Assembly (NCBI RefSeq): GCF_000182925.2 | Contig: NC_026501.1 | Location: 2,356,001-2,420,000 of the forward strand | From: Neurospora crassa OR74A | Taxonomy: Eukaryota > Ascomycota > Sordariomycetes > Sordariales > Sordariaceae | Reading direction: 5' to 3' | Length of the DNA stretch: 64,000 nucleotides | Part shown: piece by piece, positions 46,724 to 57,376 of the stretch | Position numbering within the stretch: the stretch's first letter is position 1 | How the letters are laid out: each line of letters begins with the position of its first letter | Translations under genes and position numbers: made by a program | The notes under the pieces: model-generated | Told to the model about the DNA's origin: nothing | The model's input: the letters and a program-made list of their open reading frames with translations, nothing else | Databases searched by the model: none

Positions 46724-47086
46724 AAGTAAAATATAATACCTATTTCTTAAAATAGTAATTATAACGCTTAACGAAGGAATGCCTTAAACTTTGTCTAATA
46801 ATAAATGTTAATTATAGTAAAAAAAAAAAAGTTGCGAAACTAAAGGTAGGACTGATACTAAACTCAATAATTAAACTAGGTTCAAGTATCGGTTGTAGTT
46901 ATAGAGATATCTACGAGTAATATACTTGAGTAGAGTTTTATTTATATAGGAACAACAGCGCTTAACGGCCAAAATGCTTAAAATTAATACAGACCTCCTC
47001 TCACAAAGTTCGAGGAGACCCACATTTTATGTGGGGCGGGGGAACGGAGGCAGATGGGGTCTGTTCAGAGACTACACCTAGCCATT

Positions 47087-47115
47087 CTCGTTCAAGTCAA
47101 AATTATGCGCACCGC
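47087..47115. repeat. left terminal inverted repeat
   Basis: A 29-bp repeat starting CTCGTTCAAGTCAAAATTAT, matching the right end with one mismatch. Confidence 0.88.
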
Positions 47116-47188
47116 GCACAGGCCACCCTAGACTTTGATAAGCCAGAACTTGGCCATCTTTAAAGCAAAAGACTTCGTTTTTATTACT

Positions 47189-48340
47189 TTAATAAGCTGT
47201 AAGAGCTCCCTCTAATTCTATACACTCCCTTAGTATTTGGAGTATATGGTCAACCCATGAATTGATCCTTTCTTGGGTCAAGGCGGCCCAACCTTCTTCT
47301 ACTAATCCCCGGCAAATTTCATCATCCCACTTCCCCCTTTTCCGAAGGTATTGCTTTGGTGATTGCCACGCTTTCTCAATAGGAACGAAATCCGGGCTTC
47401 CAGGGCAGTTGAAATAATATTCAAGGCCATTATCCTCCTTCCATTGCTTCACAATATTCTTCTTTGCTCTCCCGTTTCCTCCACCTCCATAACTACTATC
47501 ATTATCCTCCTCAAGGACGAAATCCTCTCCTTTCCTCAACCATTCTCCAACTACGGGCTCAAGAATTGCATCCTTATATATTTGGAGGCTCATCTTCCTA
47601 TTAGTATTCCCAGGGACCTCGTACCAAACGAGTTCATTCTTAAAATTATATCCAACGGCCGCCCAATAATAGATCCTTTTCCTATCCTTCTCTTTTGCAT
47701 CCTCCTTCTCAACAATGCAATCAGGGCAATCCCTTTCCCAAGGTCTCCTAAGAACCCAGATCTTTCCTTGAGGGCCCCATCCGAAGTGGCATTCGTCCGA
47801 GAAACGGATTCGCCGCCATGCTTCAGGAGTTGGATACTTTCTAAGCATATCTCTCGCCCATTGTAACTGCTTCTTTTTGAGATCAGGGGAGAGATATTGC
47901 TTCTCGCAAACAATGCATCTTCGGAAATCCACGGACTTTAGCGCTCTTTGAATTGTACTCCGGGAAACGGCATATGGTAGATCAATACCAGCTGCATCAA
48001 GGAGCCCTTCATATGGAATAGTCCGGCCGTCGAATCCATTTTTCTCAAGGAAATCGATAAGGATAGTAATATACCCTTCCGAAAGCTTCTTCTTTCTTCC
48101 CCTAGTTTCTACATATACTAAATAAAAGGTCCTTTCCCCTCCTAGAATATTGGCTTCTCGAAGAACCTTATATCCCGTGGTTTTGCTAACCCCGAATTTC
48201 CGGAAAATATCATTGTTAGAGTAGTAAAGAGGATCTTTGATATTGATAGCAGCAATGATACCAACTTTCTTAGGCGTTGAAAGATGATGAGGCATTTTGG
48301 AAGTGATGCATTGAAAGAATGAGCTTAGATCTTTTCCCAA
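47189..48340 (-). CDS. transposase with DDE_3-type catalytic domain
   Basis: An intronless, uninterrupted frame of 383 residues. The N terminus has two helix-turn-helix-like regions (about 28-62, SNNDIFRKFGVSKTTGYKVLRE, and about 85-140 with YAVSRSTIQRALKSV), the DNA-binding part. The catalytic domain has FSDECHFGW (Asp182), VLEEDNDSSYG (Asp279) and SPDFVPIEKAW (Glu322), the DDE triad of IS630/Tc1/mariner transposases, with 42 residues between the second Asp and the Glu. The second motif is unusual: the family normally has DNAxxH where this has DNDSSYGGGG. It would cut and paste the element by acting on its inverted repeats. The start could also be the second Met at residue 16 (MPHHLSTPKK). 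The lack of stops suggests it may still be functional. Confidence 0.88.
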   Translation of the reverse strand: MGKDLSSFFQCITSKMPHHLSTPKKVGIIAAINIKDPLYYSNNDIFRKFGVSKTTGYKVLREANILGGERTFYLVYVETRGRKKKLSEGYITILIDFLEKNGFDGRTIPYEGLLDAAGIDLPYAVSRSTIQRALKSVDFRRCIVCEKQYLSPDLKKKQLQWARDMLRKYPTPEAWRRIRFSDECHFGWGPQGKIWVLRRPWERDCPDCIVEKEDAKEKDRKRIYYWAAVGYNFKNELVWYEVPGNTNRKMSLQIYKDAILEPVVGEWLRKGEDFVLEEDNDSSYGGGGNGRAKKNIVKQWKEDNGLEYYFNCPGSPDFVPIEKAWQSPKQYLRKRGKWDDEICRGLVEEGWAALTQERINSWVDHILQILRECIELEGALTAY

Positions 48341-48455
48341 TACTAATCGCTATATAAATCGGATTCAAATTCATAAAGAAAATGGCATTTGGAAGTGATG
48401 ATGCAAAGTGGTGATGTTCGCCAAGGCTGCAGCAACAGGGGGTAAAACCGGTTTA

Positions 48456-48484
48456 GCGGTGCGCATAAATTTGACTTGAACGAG
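48456..48484. repeat. right terminal inverted repeat
   Basis: A 29-bp repeat GCGGTGCGCATAAATTTGAC...GAACGAG, the reverse complement of the left end with one mismatch. Confidence 0.88.
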
Positions 48485-48489
48485 CCATT

Positions 48490-49036
48490 ATACACTCAAA
48501 CCCTAACCCTGACTATCATCTTCTTTCTAGTGTAAGCTGGGCTCGACTGGTCAGCAGGGCCAACAACCTGGAAAAGGTGCAGGTTGGGCGCTGACGAAGT
48601 TTCGATACAATGGTGGAAGGTTCGGGACAGTCACCCGGACATAACAGATTTACACCAAGTTTCTGTGCATTTCGGTTAGTCGTTCATGGAATTGTGACTC
48701 GCTGCGCCACTTCTAGGCAATAAGTAACCCGTCATGGGTCTAGGCGGCAGCCGGCAAGGTCGATATGATGTCCATCATGCCCGCCCCAGGTCCTCCAGCT
48801 AAGATCCATTACATATCCACCCAGAAGCTGCTGCTGTACTACAACACCGTCATCAGCGGATCAATCACATCCGCCCGGCGCCCTCTTATAAGCTCACAGC
48901 CGTCCACTTACATCACCTAGAAACGACCTTTCTCATCCGTCCATCTCTTTCGCCCAGTCCAGTGACATCTCGCTCGCCTCACAGTTTTTGATTAAACATC
49001 GCGACAACAGTTCGAGAGAGTATCATCACCAAAACA
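48490..49036. other. upstream region of the BAX-inhibitor-like gene
   Basis: No gene seen. TTATAAG near 48886, about 150 bases before the ATG, is a possible TATA element; the leader after it is pyrimidine-rich. Confidence 0.45.
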
Positions 49037-50106
49037 ATGTCGGGACCCAAGTACACGCCTGCTCCGCAGGAGGACCCCGATGCCCACCTTTACTACCCGC
49101 AGCCTCCTCCGTCGTACCAAGCAACTGCCGAGAGCAGCGCAGCCAACGCCGTCCTTGGTGATCAGGCTCGCCTTTTCTCTGGTGCTCCGCGCAGCAGTCA
49201 GGACGATGATCACGATATTCCCGATGACTTCAAGGTACGGGAAACCATACTACCGAATAGTACCAAAACAGGATGTAATTAAACCCTGCAACTAACACAA
49301 CCCCAACAACAATTACAGTTCGGTGGTTCCGTCGCCGAAGCCACGGTTGAAATTCGTCACCAATTTATCCGCAAGGTCTATACCATTCTGACGGTCCAGC
49401 TCATCGCCACGGGCGCCGTGAGTGCGCTCAGCTTCCTCAGCGATGGCTATAGGAACTGGATCCAGTCTCATCCCGCCATGATTTGGGTTTCTGTACGTTC
49501 CGTCGCTTCACCCTACAGGATCCCCCGTTTCGTTCCCTTGCTACTTTACAATGGTTCTATTATGTTTCTCCCCACCGGCAAATCACAGTTACTAATCAAT
49601 TATCTTGCTCACAGTTCGCCGGCGCCCTCGTCTTCATGCTCCTAACCTTCTGGAAGCGTCAATCCTACCCCACTAACTTGTTGTTCCTCTCCGGCTTCAC
49701 GCTGTTGGAAGCCTACACGATCTCCGTGTGCGTCTCCTTCTTTGATTCGACCACAGTGCTACTCGCAGTCGTTATCACTGCCGGCATCTTCGTCTTCCTC
49801 ACAGCTTTCGCCTGCCAAACCAAGTACGACTTCACCTCCTGGATGCCGTACCTCGGCGGCGCCCTTTGGGGTTTGATTATCACGGGCTTTATCTACGCCT
49901 TTCTGCCGCACACAAGCACCTCGGAGCTGGTGTATGGTGGTGTCGCCGCGCTGGTGTTTTCGGGGTACATTCTGGTTGATACCCAGCTGGTAATGCGCAA
50001 GTATCATGTGGAGGAGGAGATTGCGGCAGCGATTAGTTTGTATCTGGATATCCTGAATCTGTTTCTGGCTATCTTGAGAATCTTGAACAGCCAGTCGGAC
50101 AACTAG
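49037..50106 (+). CDS. BAX inhibitor-1 / TMBIM (LFG) family membrane protein
   Basis: Three exons (49037-49234, 49319-49492, 49615-50106) with GT-AG phase-0 introns give 287 residues. The first 65 residues are hydrophilic and Pro/Tyr-rich (YYPQPPPSYQ), as in fungal members and animal lifeguard proteins. Then FGGSVAEATVEIRHQFIRKVYTILTVQL opens a seven-helix membrane domain. It includes NLLFLSGFTLLEAYTISV, the segment near YGGVAALVFSGYILVDTQ, and the conserved C-terminal EEIAAAISLYLDILNLFLAIL. The IRKVY, GFT-L-EA-T and Y-L-DTQ motifs identify the family. These proteins act as pH-dependent calcium leak channels in ER, Golgi or vacuole membranes and modulate cell-death and unfolded-protein responses; yeast has one, Bxi1/Ybh3. 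Assignment to family is firm; the location in this fungus is inferred. Confidence 0.93.
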
Positions 50107-51211
50107 GAAGAAAACGGGTACGAGACGGATTCAAGCTGATGGGTTTGTGGACATTTCAGTGGGAAGGGTTGTAAACGGATGGTTATGGGAAATGGGATCA
50201 CATGCGGGGATAGGGCTCTTTGGATTTCGGTTTTCGATTGATTGCGCTTCAAATTGGTCTCTACCTGGTAAAATGGGTTTGCAACTGTATGGTTAGCTTC
50301 AAGGCTCGAAATGTTGGACCAAAAAGCAACACAAACCAAGAACGGGAATGACTTTCCTCTTTATATCGTCTATGGAATTATATAAAAAAAAAGCACAGCG
50401 TTTCCGACCTAATATAATATTATCACTCCCAACATCTCTTACCCGCGCAACATCATCTGCGGCTTTCAAGTGTCGTAGCAACAAAAGCACGTAGCCATGA
50501 ACTTGGTAAAATGCAACTCTGACAAAATCAACAACTTTTAAGTGTTAGCATCTCTATGTGGTAGGAGTACACACACGCTCATCACTAGCTCAATGTTATA
50601 TATATGATCCGAGACAAGTGAAGTGCATTTAATTTAGTTGATATCTGCATTAGAAGTCCAATAGTAGAAGTTGGAAAATTCGGGGTGGTGCCACAGGTCT
50701 TGGACAAAACCTAAGGCCTCTAGAATAATCAAGACAAGTCATACGGTAATAATCGTTTCCCGTCAATACGTCCCCAGGCCTTCTTCTTGTCCCGAGCAGT
50801 CTGTTTCGGTACTTCTTGCTGCGTCGACGGCAGGCAAGCTGAGCATACCAGTTCCACTGACTAATCGACACGAAACCTCTGCGGTGAAGACATGCTCCTA
50901 TGCCGCAATGCGGGTATCCCCGTCAATTTGATGAGGCTGCACTGAATACCGACCCGATTGAATGCCCTTGTCGAGACTGAACCCCTCACCGTGTTGTCGT
51001 CGTCACCATCGTATGTCTTCTTTGGAGCCATCATCTCCAGTAAAAAAAAAAGTCGCAAAATAGCGGGGAATATTTTATCAAACAACGAACAACACAAAAG
51101 AACCAACGCCTGCGTATAATGACCCGGTCGCCCTGTGGGGTATTGAAGCTGTTCATGTGGATGTAAACAGAGACGACAGATTAGGTATGTGTGTGCTAGT
51201 GTCGTTGGTGC
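50107..51211. other. intergenic between convergent genes
   Basis: Shared 3' flank of the BAX-inhibitor-like gene (plus) and the septin gene (minus). No gene supported; short open frames only. Confidence 0.5.
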
Positions 51212-52813
51212 TTAGTTTCCATCTGGGGAACCGTTAATTTCCTGATGGCTGTGGCTGGTAGTGGGTGTCCCTGCTTGGGCAGCAGCCGCCGCTTCGCGTT
51301 GCATGCGGGCTTCGATCTCACGAAGCTGAGATTCGCGGGCGAGGAGCTCCTGGCGCTTCTCGTTGATCTCGCGTTGGACCTTAACCTCAATCTCACGAAG
51401 CTTCTCCTCCTCACGACGCAGCTGCTCCTCCTTGAGTCGGACGGATTGGGATGCGAGATCCTCAGGGTTCATTGAGGAGTCACTATATCAACGTTAGTAC
51501 TCTACTCCGCTACGTGGTTGCAATCGGAAGCTTCAGGGTAACACTTACACTCCAGCACCACCCTCAACGCTCTTGCTGAGCTTCTCGGTACGGTAGTTTT
51601 CGTATAGGAAATCGTGGGTGATCTCCTTCAGATCGGCGAGATGCGAGTGCAACAAGGCCGAACGGATAGCCAAGAAGTCGGAATGGCGCGGGTTGTCGAC
51701 CTCAACAACACCCCATGGGTATTGGCGAGCGCGGACCTTGCGTCCTCCAATCTCGATGATATCTTCCGAGCCGACAATAGCGAACGGCATGAGACCCCTG
51801 AGTTCGGCGTTCTCCTCTACGGTATCCTCATCATCCTCCTCGATATCGTAAGGGAAGTTGTAGACGGGGATACGGTAATGCTCGATATCCTCCATCACTA
51901 GCTTCTTGGACTCGGCAAGCTCAGCTGGGGTGAGCGTATCAGCGCGGCCGATCACGGGAATGACGTTGACTCGGGGCGCAAGGCGCTTCATAAGCTCGAT
52001 GTCCAGCTCACGGAGACTTATAGCACATGTTAGTTGCGATTCAAGATGTGTCAGGATGTGTAACAGAGGAAGTGAAACCTACCCATGGCCGGTCGGGGTG
52101 ATGAAGTAGAGCATGGCGTGGACACGGTTGTCCCTGAAGCGGGGGTTACGCTTGATGCGCGACTCCTCCGCAAGAATGTCATCGTACTGCCTTTCGAGAT
52201 AGCCAACAATCTCGGAGAAGCTGGCTTCATTGTCGATCTGGTCACCGAAGCCGGGGGTGTCGACGATGGTAAGGGCGATACGCGTCCCTTCCTCGTCCAG
52301 CTCAAGCTCTGTAGTATAGATAGTTAGACAACCGCCACTCGCACCGTAGGATCCTCGACTCGAGTGCGAAGCATACCAACTGTGATGGGCTTGATCTTGA
52401 CGCCTTCCTCAACGTGGGCGGTCGCGGGATCATCGGAGTCCTTGTGAGTGAGAACCTCTTTGCCGCAGAGGGTGTTGACAAAGGTGGTACGGCCTGGGAG
52501 ATAATGCAATGGTTAATCCTTGATCAGGGCACGACGGGATAGACTCGTTGGGGGTTGGAAGGACTCACCAGTTCCTGAGGCGCCACAGACCATCAGGCAG
52601 AACTGGATACCCTTCTTGACGTTCTTCTTGCGGCGCATCATCTTCTGCCGGGAGGAGATGGTGTTAGTGAACATGACGTGCAACCGAATAGCTTATTTGG
52701 GTAGCAATTGGCAGTGTTGTAGGTCGAGGACACGAAGATGGAGTGCCAGGACGGTGAGAGAACGACGAGAACGAGACAAGCAAACAAACAAAACATACGG
52801 CAGGCAGAGACAT
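51212..52813 (-). CDS. CDC11: septin, Cdc11/AspA type
   Basis: Six exons on the minus strand (52813-52799, 52644-52569, 52493-52377, 52308-52083, 52016-51549, 51482-51212) join in frame to 390 residues. The first exon codes only for MSLPA. Septin features follow: a polybasic stretch KMMRRKKNVKKG for membrane lipid binding; G1 loop GASGTGRTTFVNTLCGK (residues 26-42, with Arg in place of the usual Lys); G3 VDTPGFGD; the septin unique element region YNFPYDIEEDD...EENAELRGLMPFAIVGSE; G4 IGRADTLT in place of AKAD; and RQYPWGVVEVDN. The C-terminal 85 residues form a Glu/Arg-rich coiled coil. The changed G1 and G4 loops suggest weak or no GTP hydrolysis and point to the Cdc11 group, which sits at the ends of the septin octamer in yeast. 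It acts at septation sites and hyphal tips. Confidence 0.9.
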
Positions 52814-55251
52814 GGTGACAGCTGGCGGTTGGCGCCTTTAATTTCTCGACAACGGGTCCGTACCAACAAACAACAAAAGGGTAATAAGGGGAGTGTCTAC
52901 CTCAGAGGATTGACTGGGGAAGAATAGTGGTGGTATGGTTGATGGGATTGGCTATCCAGTCACCAAAAATGCGGCGACCGAGAGATGTCTTGGAGATGGA
53001 GACGGGGTCGGGTAGAGGTGAGGTAGTGTTGGCCGTGTGAGAGCGAGGTATCGAGGTCGTGGGGAGGTCGTGGAGTGGGCGTTCGGATTGGAAAAGGAGA
53101 AGATGGCAAGTGCAATTTCACAAAATGTTGCGGTGTTACTGCAATGGACTGGACTGGGCTGCTTTGCCCAGAGTGGACGTGGGCGTGAACGCTGCCACAC
53201 AGTGACAGGGCGGGACGGGATGATGGGGACCGGCCAGGACCACCTGTGCACCTCCGGGCAGAGCAGTGGCCAATGACCTGATGGGCGTGGCAGGGAGGGG
53301 ACGGGAGGGGAGCGACAGCCCAGAGGCAGCGCGCTGGCTCGGTCTCTCACAGTGCCCTGAAGAGGGCTGCAACTATTCCAATTAACCTCTAGAGGTACGC
53401 TTCCTACCTAGGTATACAGTAGTAGCGATCCCAGCTGTTTGGGAGGAACCTCCTGTGCTTCCTTGCTTTGCCCAGAGCACGGATCCCATCCTCATCACGG
53501 GCTAGAATAAACACACTGTGGAGACAAACGGGACCAGGAAACCTCATATCGCAGGGCGGAAGTGGAAGTGGACGCTTGAGGAACGGCAACCTCCAGATGC
53601 GTCTGGATAGAATACTGAAGAGATGGACATGAAAAGCCTCCAGTAGCTCAAGTCCACTTCAGTGTTCGATGTCGTGGACTACCTAACAAGTACAAACACT
53701 GCTTCACACAACCAATCTACCGAGCACAGCTCATTCGACTCGTCACGGACGTCTTAACCTGAAGCTGCAATCAGATGGGAATTGGCAAGACCTGTCCCAA
53801 TCCGCAATTAACAACAGCTCCATGGCAATCAGGGGGTCATTTGCTAAGCTCCTGACGCTTGACTAATTCTGGAAAAGCGTGTAACCCCAACCCCAGGCTG
53901 TCTTGCAGACCCCTCCCGGCGATTCGAGCTTCTGAGAGTGGGCAACTGGGGGTGCAGCTATGCCGTATGGGCAAGCAAGCGCATTGCCAGCTGTCAGCCA
54001 TTTAATGTACATAGTACATACATGCATTAGGTGTCGCTCAAGTCTCTGCTGTCATGCTGTCGGGCATGCTTCTCGTCTTCATCATCAGGTTGATGTCGTG
54101 TTGGATGTGCTTCGATCCCGTCGATCCATCACCGGGGCTTGCTCAGTCCAGCTCATCGCGAGAGATCCAGGCGTCGTCCCCAACTCCCGGGGCGTAGAGG
54201 TACTTGTCATCGGCGCGGGGCAGGCGGGAACTTCCTCTTGCGATCCATCCCTCACTTGCAACCAGACTCCAGAGCTTCCTCCAGTCAACGTCCTGCGCAT
54301 TACCAACATTCCACTTGGTAACCGAGCCGCCATGCGAGGCTCTCCTTGTCGGCCCGCCCCTGCTGAATCCCGTCATTGTTGTTTTCTGATCTCATTGTCT
54401 CTCTCTTAAAGAGCCTCCAGGATAGGTCTCGTCAGGCCTGAACAAAGCCATAGGTACACAATTCTCGCTCGATCACGAACGTTGTGTGGAGAAACCATAC
54501 GGCTCTGGTATATCTGGATTGCTCCATACCCTTGATATTCCCGCAACTTCGACATACTGTTGTGTGCAGAGTGTCGAATGGACGTGGCGTAGTTGGGCCG
54601 CCTGCTTTGAGAGCTTTAATCAATCGATTGTGACTGCTGGGCGCATGCAGGTACTATCTTACATTATATCATCCACATTATACATGTCGACGGACTAACG
54701 ACATCGTCGCAATTGCCTGGTATACGACACCTGCCCTATCTCGTCCACTTACAACCTCCCATACTTATCAAGCTCCTACGTATATTAGTGTCTCCCAGCG
54801 ATTTTTCAGCAAGCTTATCCCTTCATCTCACTGCCGAGCTACCACTCTGTATCATTTCGAACCCCCTCTTATCAGATTGATCATCGAACCATTCATGGCC
54901 GCGTTGGATCTGACCACCTCCGCGGCCCGAACCTCCACATCCGCTCTCTATCTTCGGAAAGGACGTCCAGGCTGAGCGAGCATAGGACATTCAGTGTGCC
55001 AACCACACTCTGTCAGCAGGTAAAGACTCAGCAGCAGCTTCACGCCATTGGTCACCGTTTTAGATTGTGTACTTGTAGTACCATCTAGGTACCTTTCCTC
55101 GTCGAGTCATCCCTCCAGGAGCTTCTACACAGCGAGGTTCCAGGGTGGTGATATACTTGAGTTCGGCTCACAGCCTGAACAACCTTCCCCATTATCAACA
55201 CATCCATTCTCCGCTCGACTTGTTGGCTTGCGCCAGCCCGTAGAGGTAGTG
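52814..55251. other. 2.4 kb divergent intergenic region
   Basis: Lies between the septin gene (minus) and the PROPPIN gene (plus). It has several open frames above 100 codons on both strands (such as 52952-53350 minus and 53960-54409 plus), but none shows recognisable motifs or convincing introns. Probably promoters and long leaders. Confidence 0.45.
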
Positions 55252-56835
55252 ATGGACACTAGAAGGATCCTCGAACACCCGGTACTCGCACCCGTGCTGT
55301 CGGTTACCTTCAACCATGATAACAGCTGCTTTGCCGTCGGTTTAGACCATGGTTTCCGCAGTAAGCCTTGAGAAAGCCTTGTTGTTTGCCAGTTTGATGT
55401 TATCCATATGAAACAAACACTGATGGCATATGTTCATCTAGTTTATGAGTCGGGATCATGCGTTCTACGAACCTCTCGCGGTAAGTCGAGACAAAACCGC
55501 GTACTGTCACTTCAGCAATAAAGCAACTTACTGATGGTATGTCCTCGTACAGACTTCGGTGCTGGTATCGGCATGGTCCAGATGCTTGGTCGCACAAACA
55601 TTCTTGGACTAGTTGGTGGTGGACGGCAGACAAAGTTGAGCCGAAACAAGGCAAGTCATGTCAACTTTCATTCTTCTCCAAGCTGTGCGATATGGTCAAT
55701 GATATACTAAAACTGCTACATTATAGCTCGTTCTATGGGACGACAAAAGTAAGAAACAAGTAGGCGTCATCAGCGCCTCGTCATTGGTTCGAGGGGCTAA
55801 GATGTCCAGCAAGCGAATCGTTCTGGTTTTGATGGACCGAGTGCAAGTCTACCAAACGGCCAAACCCCACCCGCTGCTTTCCACATATGAAACGACCGAT
55901 AACCCTCTAGGCCTGTGCTGTCTCTCCTCGGATCGCATTGCCTTTCCAGGCAGGGCGATCGGCCACGTCCAGCTCGTTGAGGTTGAGACCGGCAATGTCA
56001 GCATCATAACCGCGCACACGTCGGCGCTGCGAGCGATGGCCTTGAGCCAGGATGGCGAGTTGCTGGCTACGGCGAGCGAGATGGTAAGGTTTTCAGGGAT
56101 TGGAACATCACATTGATACAAGAGGGCTTGCTAATACTAGCGCGCTAGGGAACCATCATCCGCGTCTACGCAACATCCAACTGTGCTCGACTATACGAGC
56201 TGCGCCGCGGTATCGACAAAGCCATCATCTTCTCCATCGGCTTCAGTCCCTCTGGCAAGTATCTGGCCTGCACCTCCGACAAATCGACACTCCACGTTTT
56301 CGACGTGACTCGCCCCGGCGGCACAAGACCGATTACTAGCAACGGCGGCACTGCCTATGCCGCCGGCGAACCTTCAGTCACGGGCAACAACCGCCCTTCT
56401 AGCCCTTACTCCGTCGCATCAAGCAGTGGCGGCGGTGGTGGTGTCATGGTCAATAGCAACAATGGCGGGTCAGACATGGCCGCTGACGATGGGCAAGGTC
56501 GCTGGGGCTTCCTCTCCAAACTCCCTCTCATGCCGCGTATCTTCTCAGACCCATACTCCTTTGCTTCCGCCAAGTTCGAGATGGCTGACGAGCCCGTGTC
56601 CAACGGCAGCCGCGAGCCGCTCACGCGTGATGGGGGCCTAGCCATCATCGGGGGCCCGCTCAAGGGCAATCTGGGCTGGATCAGCGAGACGGAGATGGTG
56701 GTCATTGGAGCTGGGAGAGACCCCAAGTGGGAGAAGTTTGCGATCCAGGAGGGCGGGCAGCAGGATGGGTATCAGGGTGGAGGACGCCGGCTGGTCAGGG
56801 TTGGGTGGAAAAGATATGGTGGGGAGACGCCTTAG
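55252..56835 (+). CDS. PROPPIN (WD40, Hsv2/WIPI3-4-like phosphoinositide-binding protein)
   Basis: Five exons (55252-55360, 55442-55480, 55553-55650, 55727-56083, 56149-56835) join to 429 residues. The third intron begins GCAAGT after AAG, a GC-AG intron; using it restores the conserved NKLVLWDDKKxxVGVI order. The protein forms a seven-bladed propeller: SVTFNHDNSCFAVGLDHGFRIYES, DFGAGIGMVQMLGRTNILGLVGGG, LVRGAKMSSKRIVLVLMDRVQVYQ, HTSALRAMALSQDGELLATASEMGTIIRVY. Residues 219-222 are LRRG, the variant of the FRRG motif whose two arginines bind PI3P and PI(3,5)P2. The LRRG form and following IDKAIIFSIGFSPSGK favour the Hsv2/WIPI3-4 branch over Atg18. A Ser/Gly-rich loop of about 80 residues interrupts blade 6. 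It would act on endosomal, vacuolar or autophagosomal membranes, for instance in selective autophagy. Confidence 0.88.
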
Positions 56836-57376
56836 TTGGACGAACGGTTGGGGGATTGGACACTTGTACCGGCGTTGAAGGGAGGTGATGATGGATCTGA
56901 TGATTCCGTTTACAAGTAGCATTGTCTGGGGGTTTATGAAGGAATCAGAGGAGGTGTGTGTGCAACGATATCCACGCAGGGTCTGGGTCTGCAGTATTAC
57001 ACTGTTTGGTTCATCCGTTGTATATGGGGGTGTCTGAACAGTAATAGCGTTTTCAGATTGTAGCACTTTATAACAAGACGTAAGATTGTACATCGTCACG
57101 AGCATATTGAGGCATTAGATTAGGGAAGCGAGTACAAATACTCCAGATACGAACATCTTCAATATATTTGTGCTACTCCGTTAACGAGAACTACAACCCA
57201 AGCAAAAGTCATTGACGGTACTTGCTAGAATCTATCCTCACAAGAAGAGAAGCTTGTCCTAGACATGCAATACACAGCAGGTTGTACTCACCGAGTCATC
57301 CCAATTGTGAATGATTATTTGGGGGTAAACATGAAGCGTACTTTAGGCGACCAAGCATAAGTACCTAGTTATATGT
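56836..57376. other. intergenic between convergent genes
   Basis: 3' flanks of the PROPPIN gene and of the Ist3 gene. Nothing else seen. Confidence 0.5.

Larger units (their letters stand above)
25800..46990. repeat. 21 kb AT-rich island with RIP signature
   Basis: The base composition shifts sharply to AT-rich, dominated by TA dinucleotides, with CA and TG scarce while CG still occurs. This is the footprint of repeat-induced point mutation (C to T in a CpA context on both strands). Reading frames inside are recognisable but broken mostly by TAA/TAG at Gln positions. The island also holds several tandem repeats and four 100-N gaps. Its left border is near 25800; the right border lies between the last gap (46723) and the transposon at 47087. 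Both borders are flanked by ordinary gene-bearing DNA. Confidence 0.92.
47087..48484 (-). mobile_element. complete DNA transposon, IS630/Tc1/mariner superfamily
   Basis: The element is 1398 bp. Its terminal inverted repeats are 29 bp (47087-47115 and 48456-48484), beginning CTCGTTCAAGTCAAA and matching at 28 of 29 positions. They enclose one transposase gene. CCATT lies directly outside both ends (47082-47086 and 48485-48489), so a 5-bp target duplication is possible, although the superfamily normally duplicates TA. The sequence has normal base composition and no RIP-type stops, in contrast to the island it borders, so it looks like a recent arrival. Insertion lies just outside the AT-rich DNA. 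Confidence 0.85.

Noticed and set aside
25800-46990. The AT-rich island as a centromere
   Set aside because: Ascomycete regional centromeres can be AT-rich and RIPped, but 21 kb is small, and the island is bounded closely by ordinary genes. Nothing in the sequence alone can show it; CENP-A mapping would be needed.
48495-48515. Telomere-like CCCTAA repeats
   Set aside because: Only about two units (AAACCCTAACCCT) occur, surrounded by normal sequence. Not a telomere remnant on this evidence.
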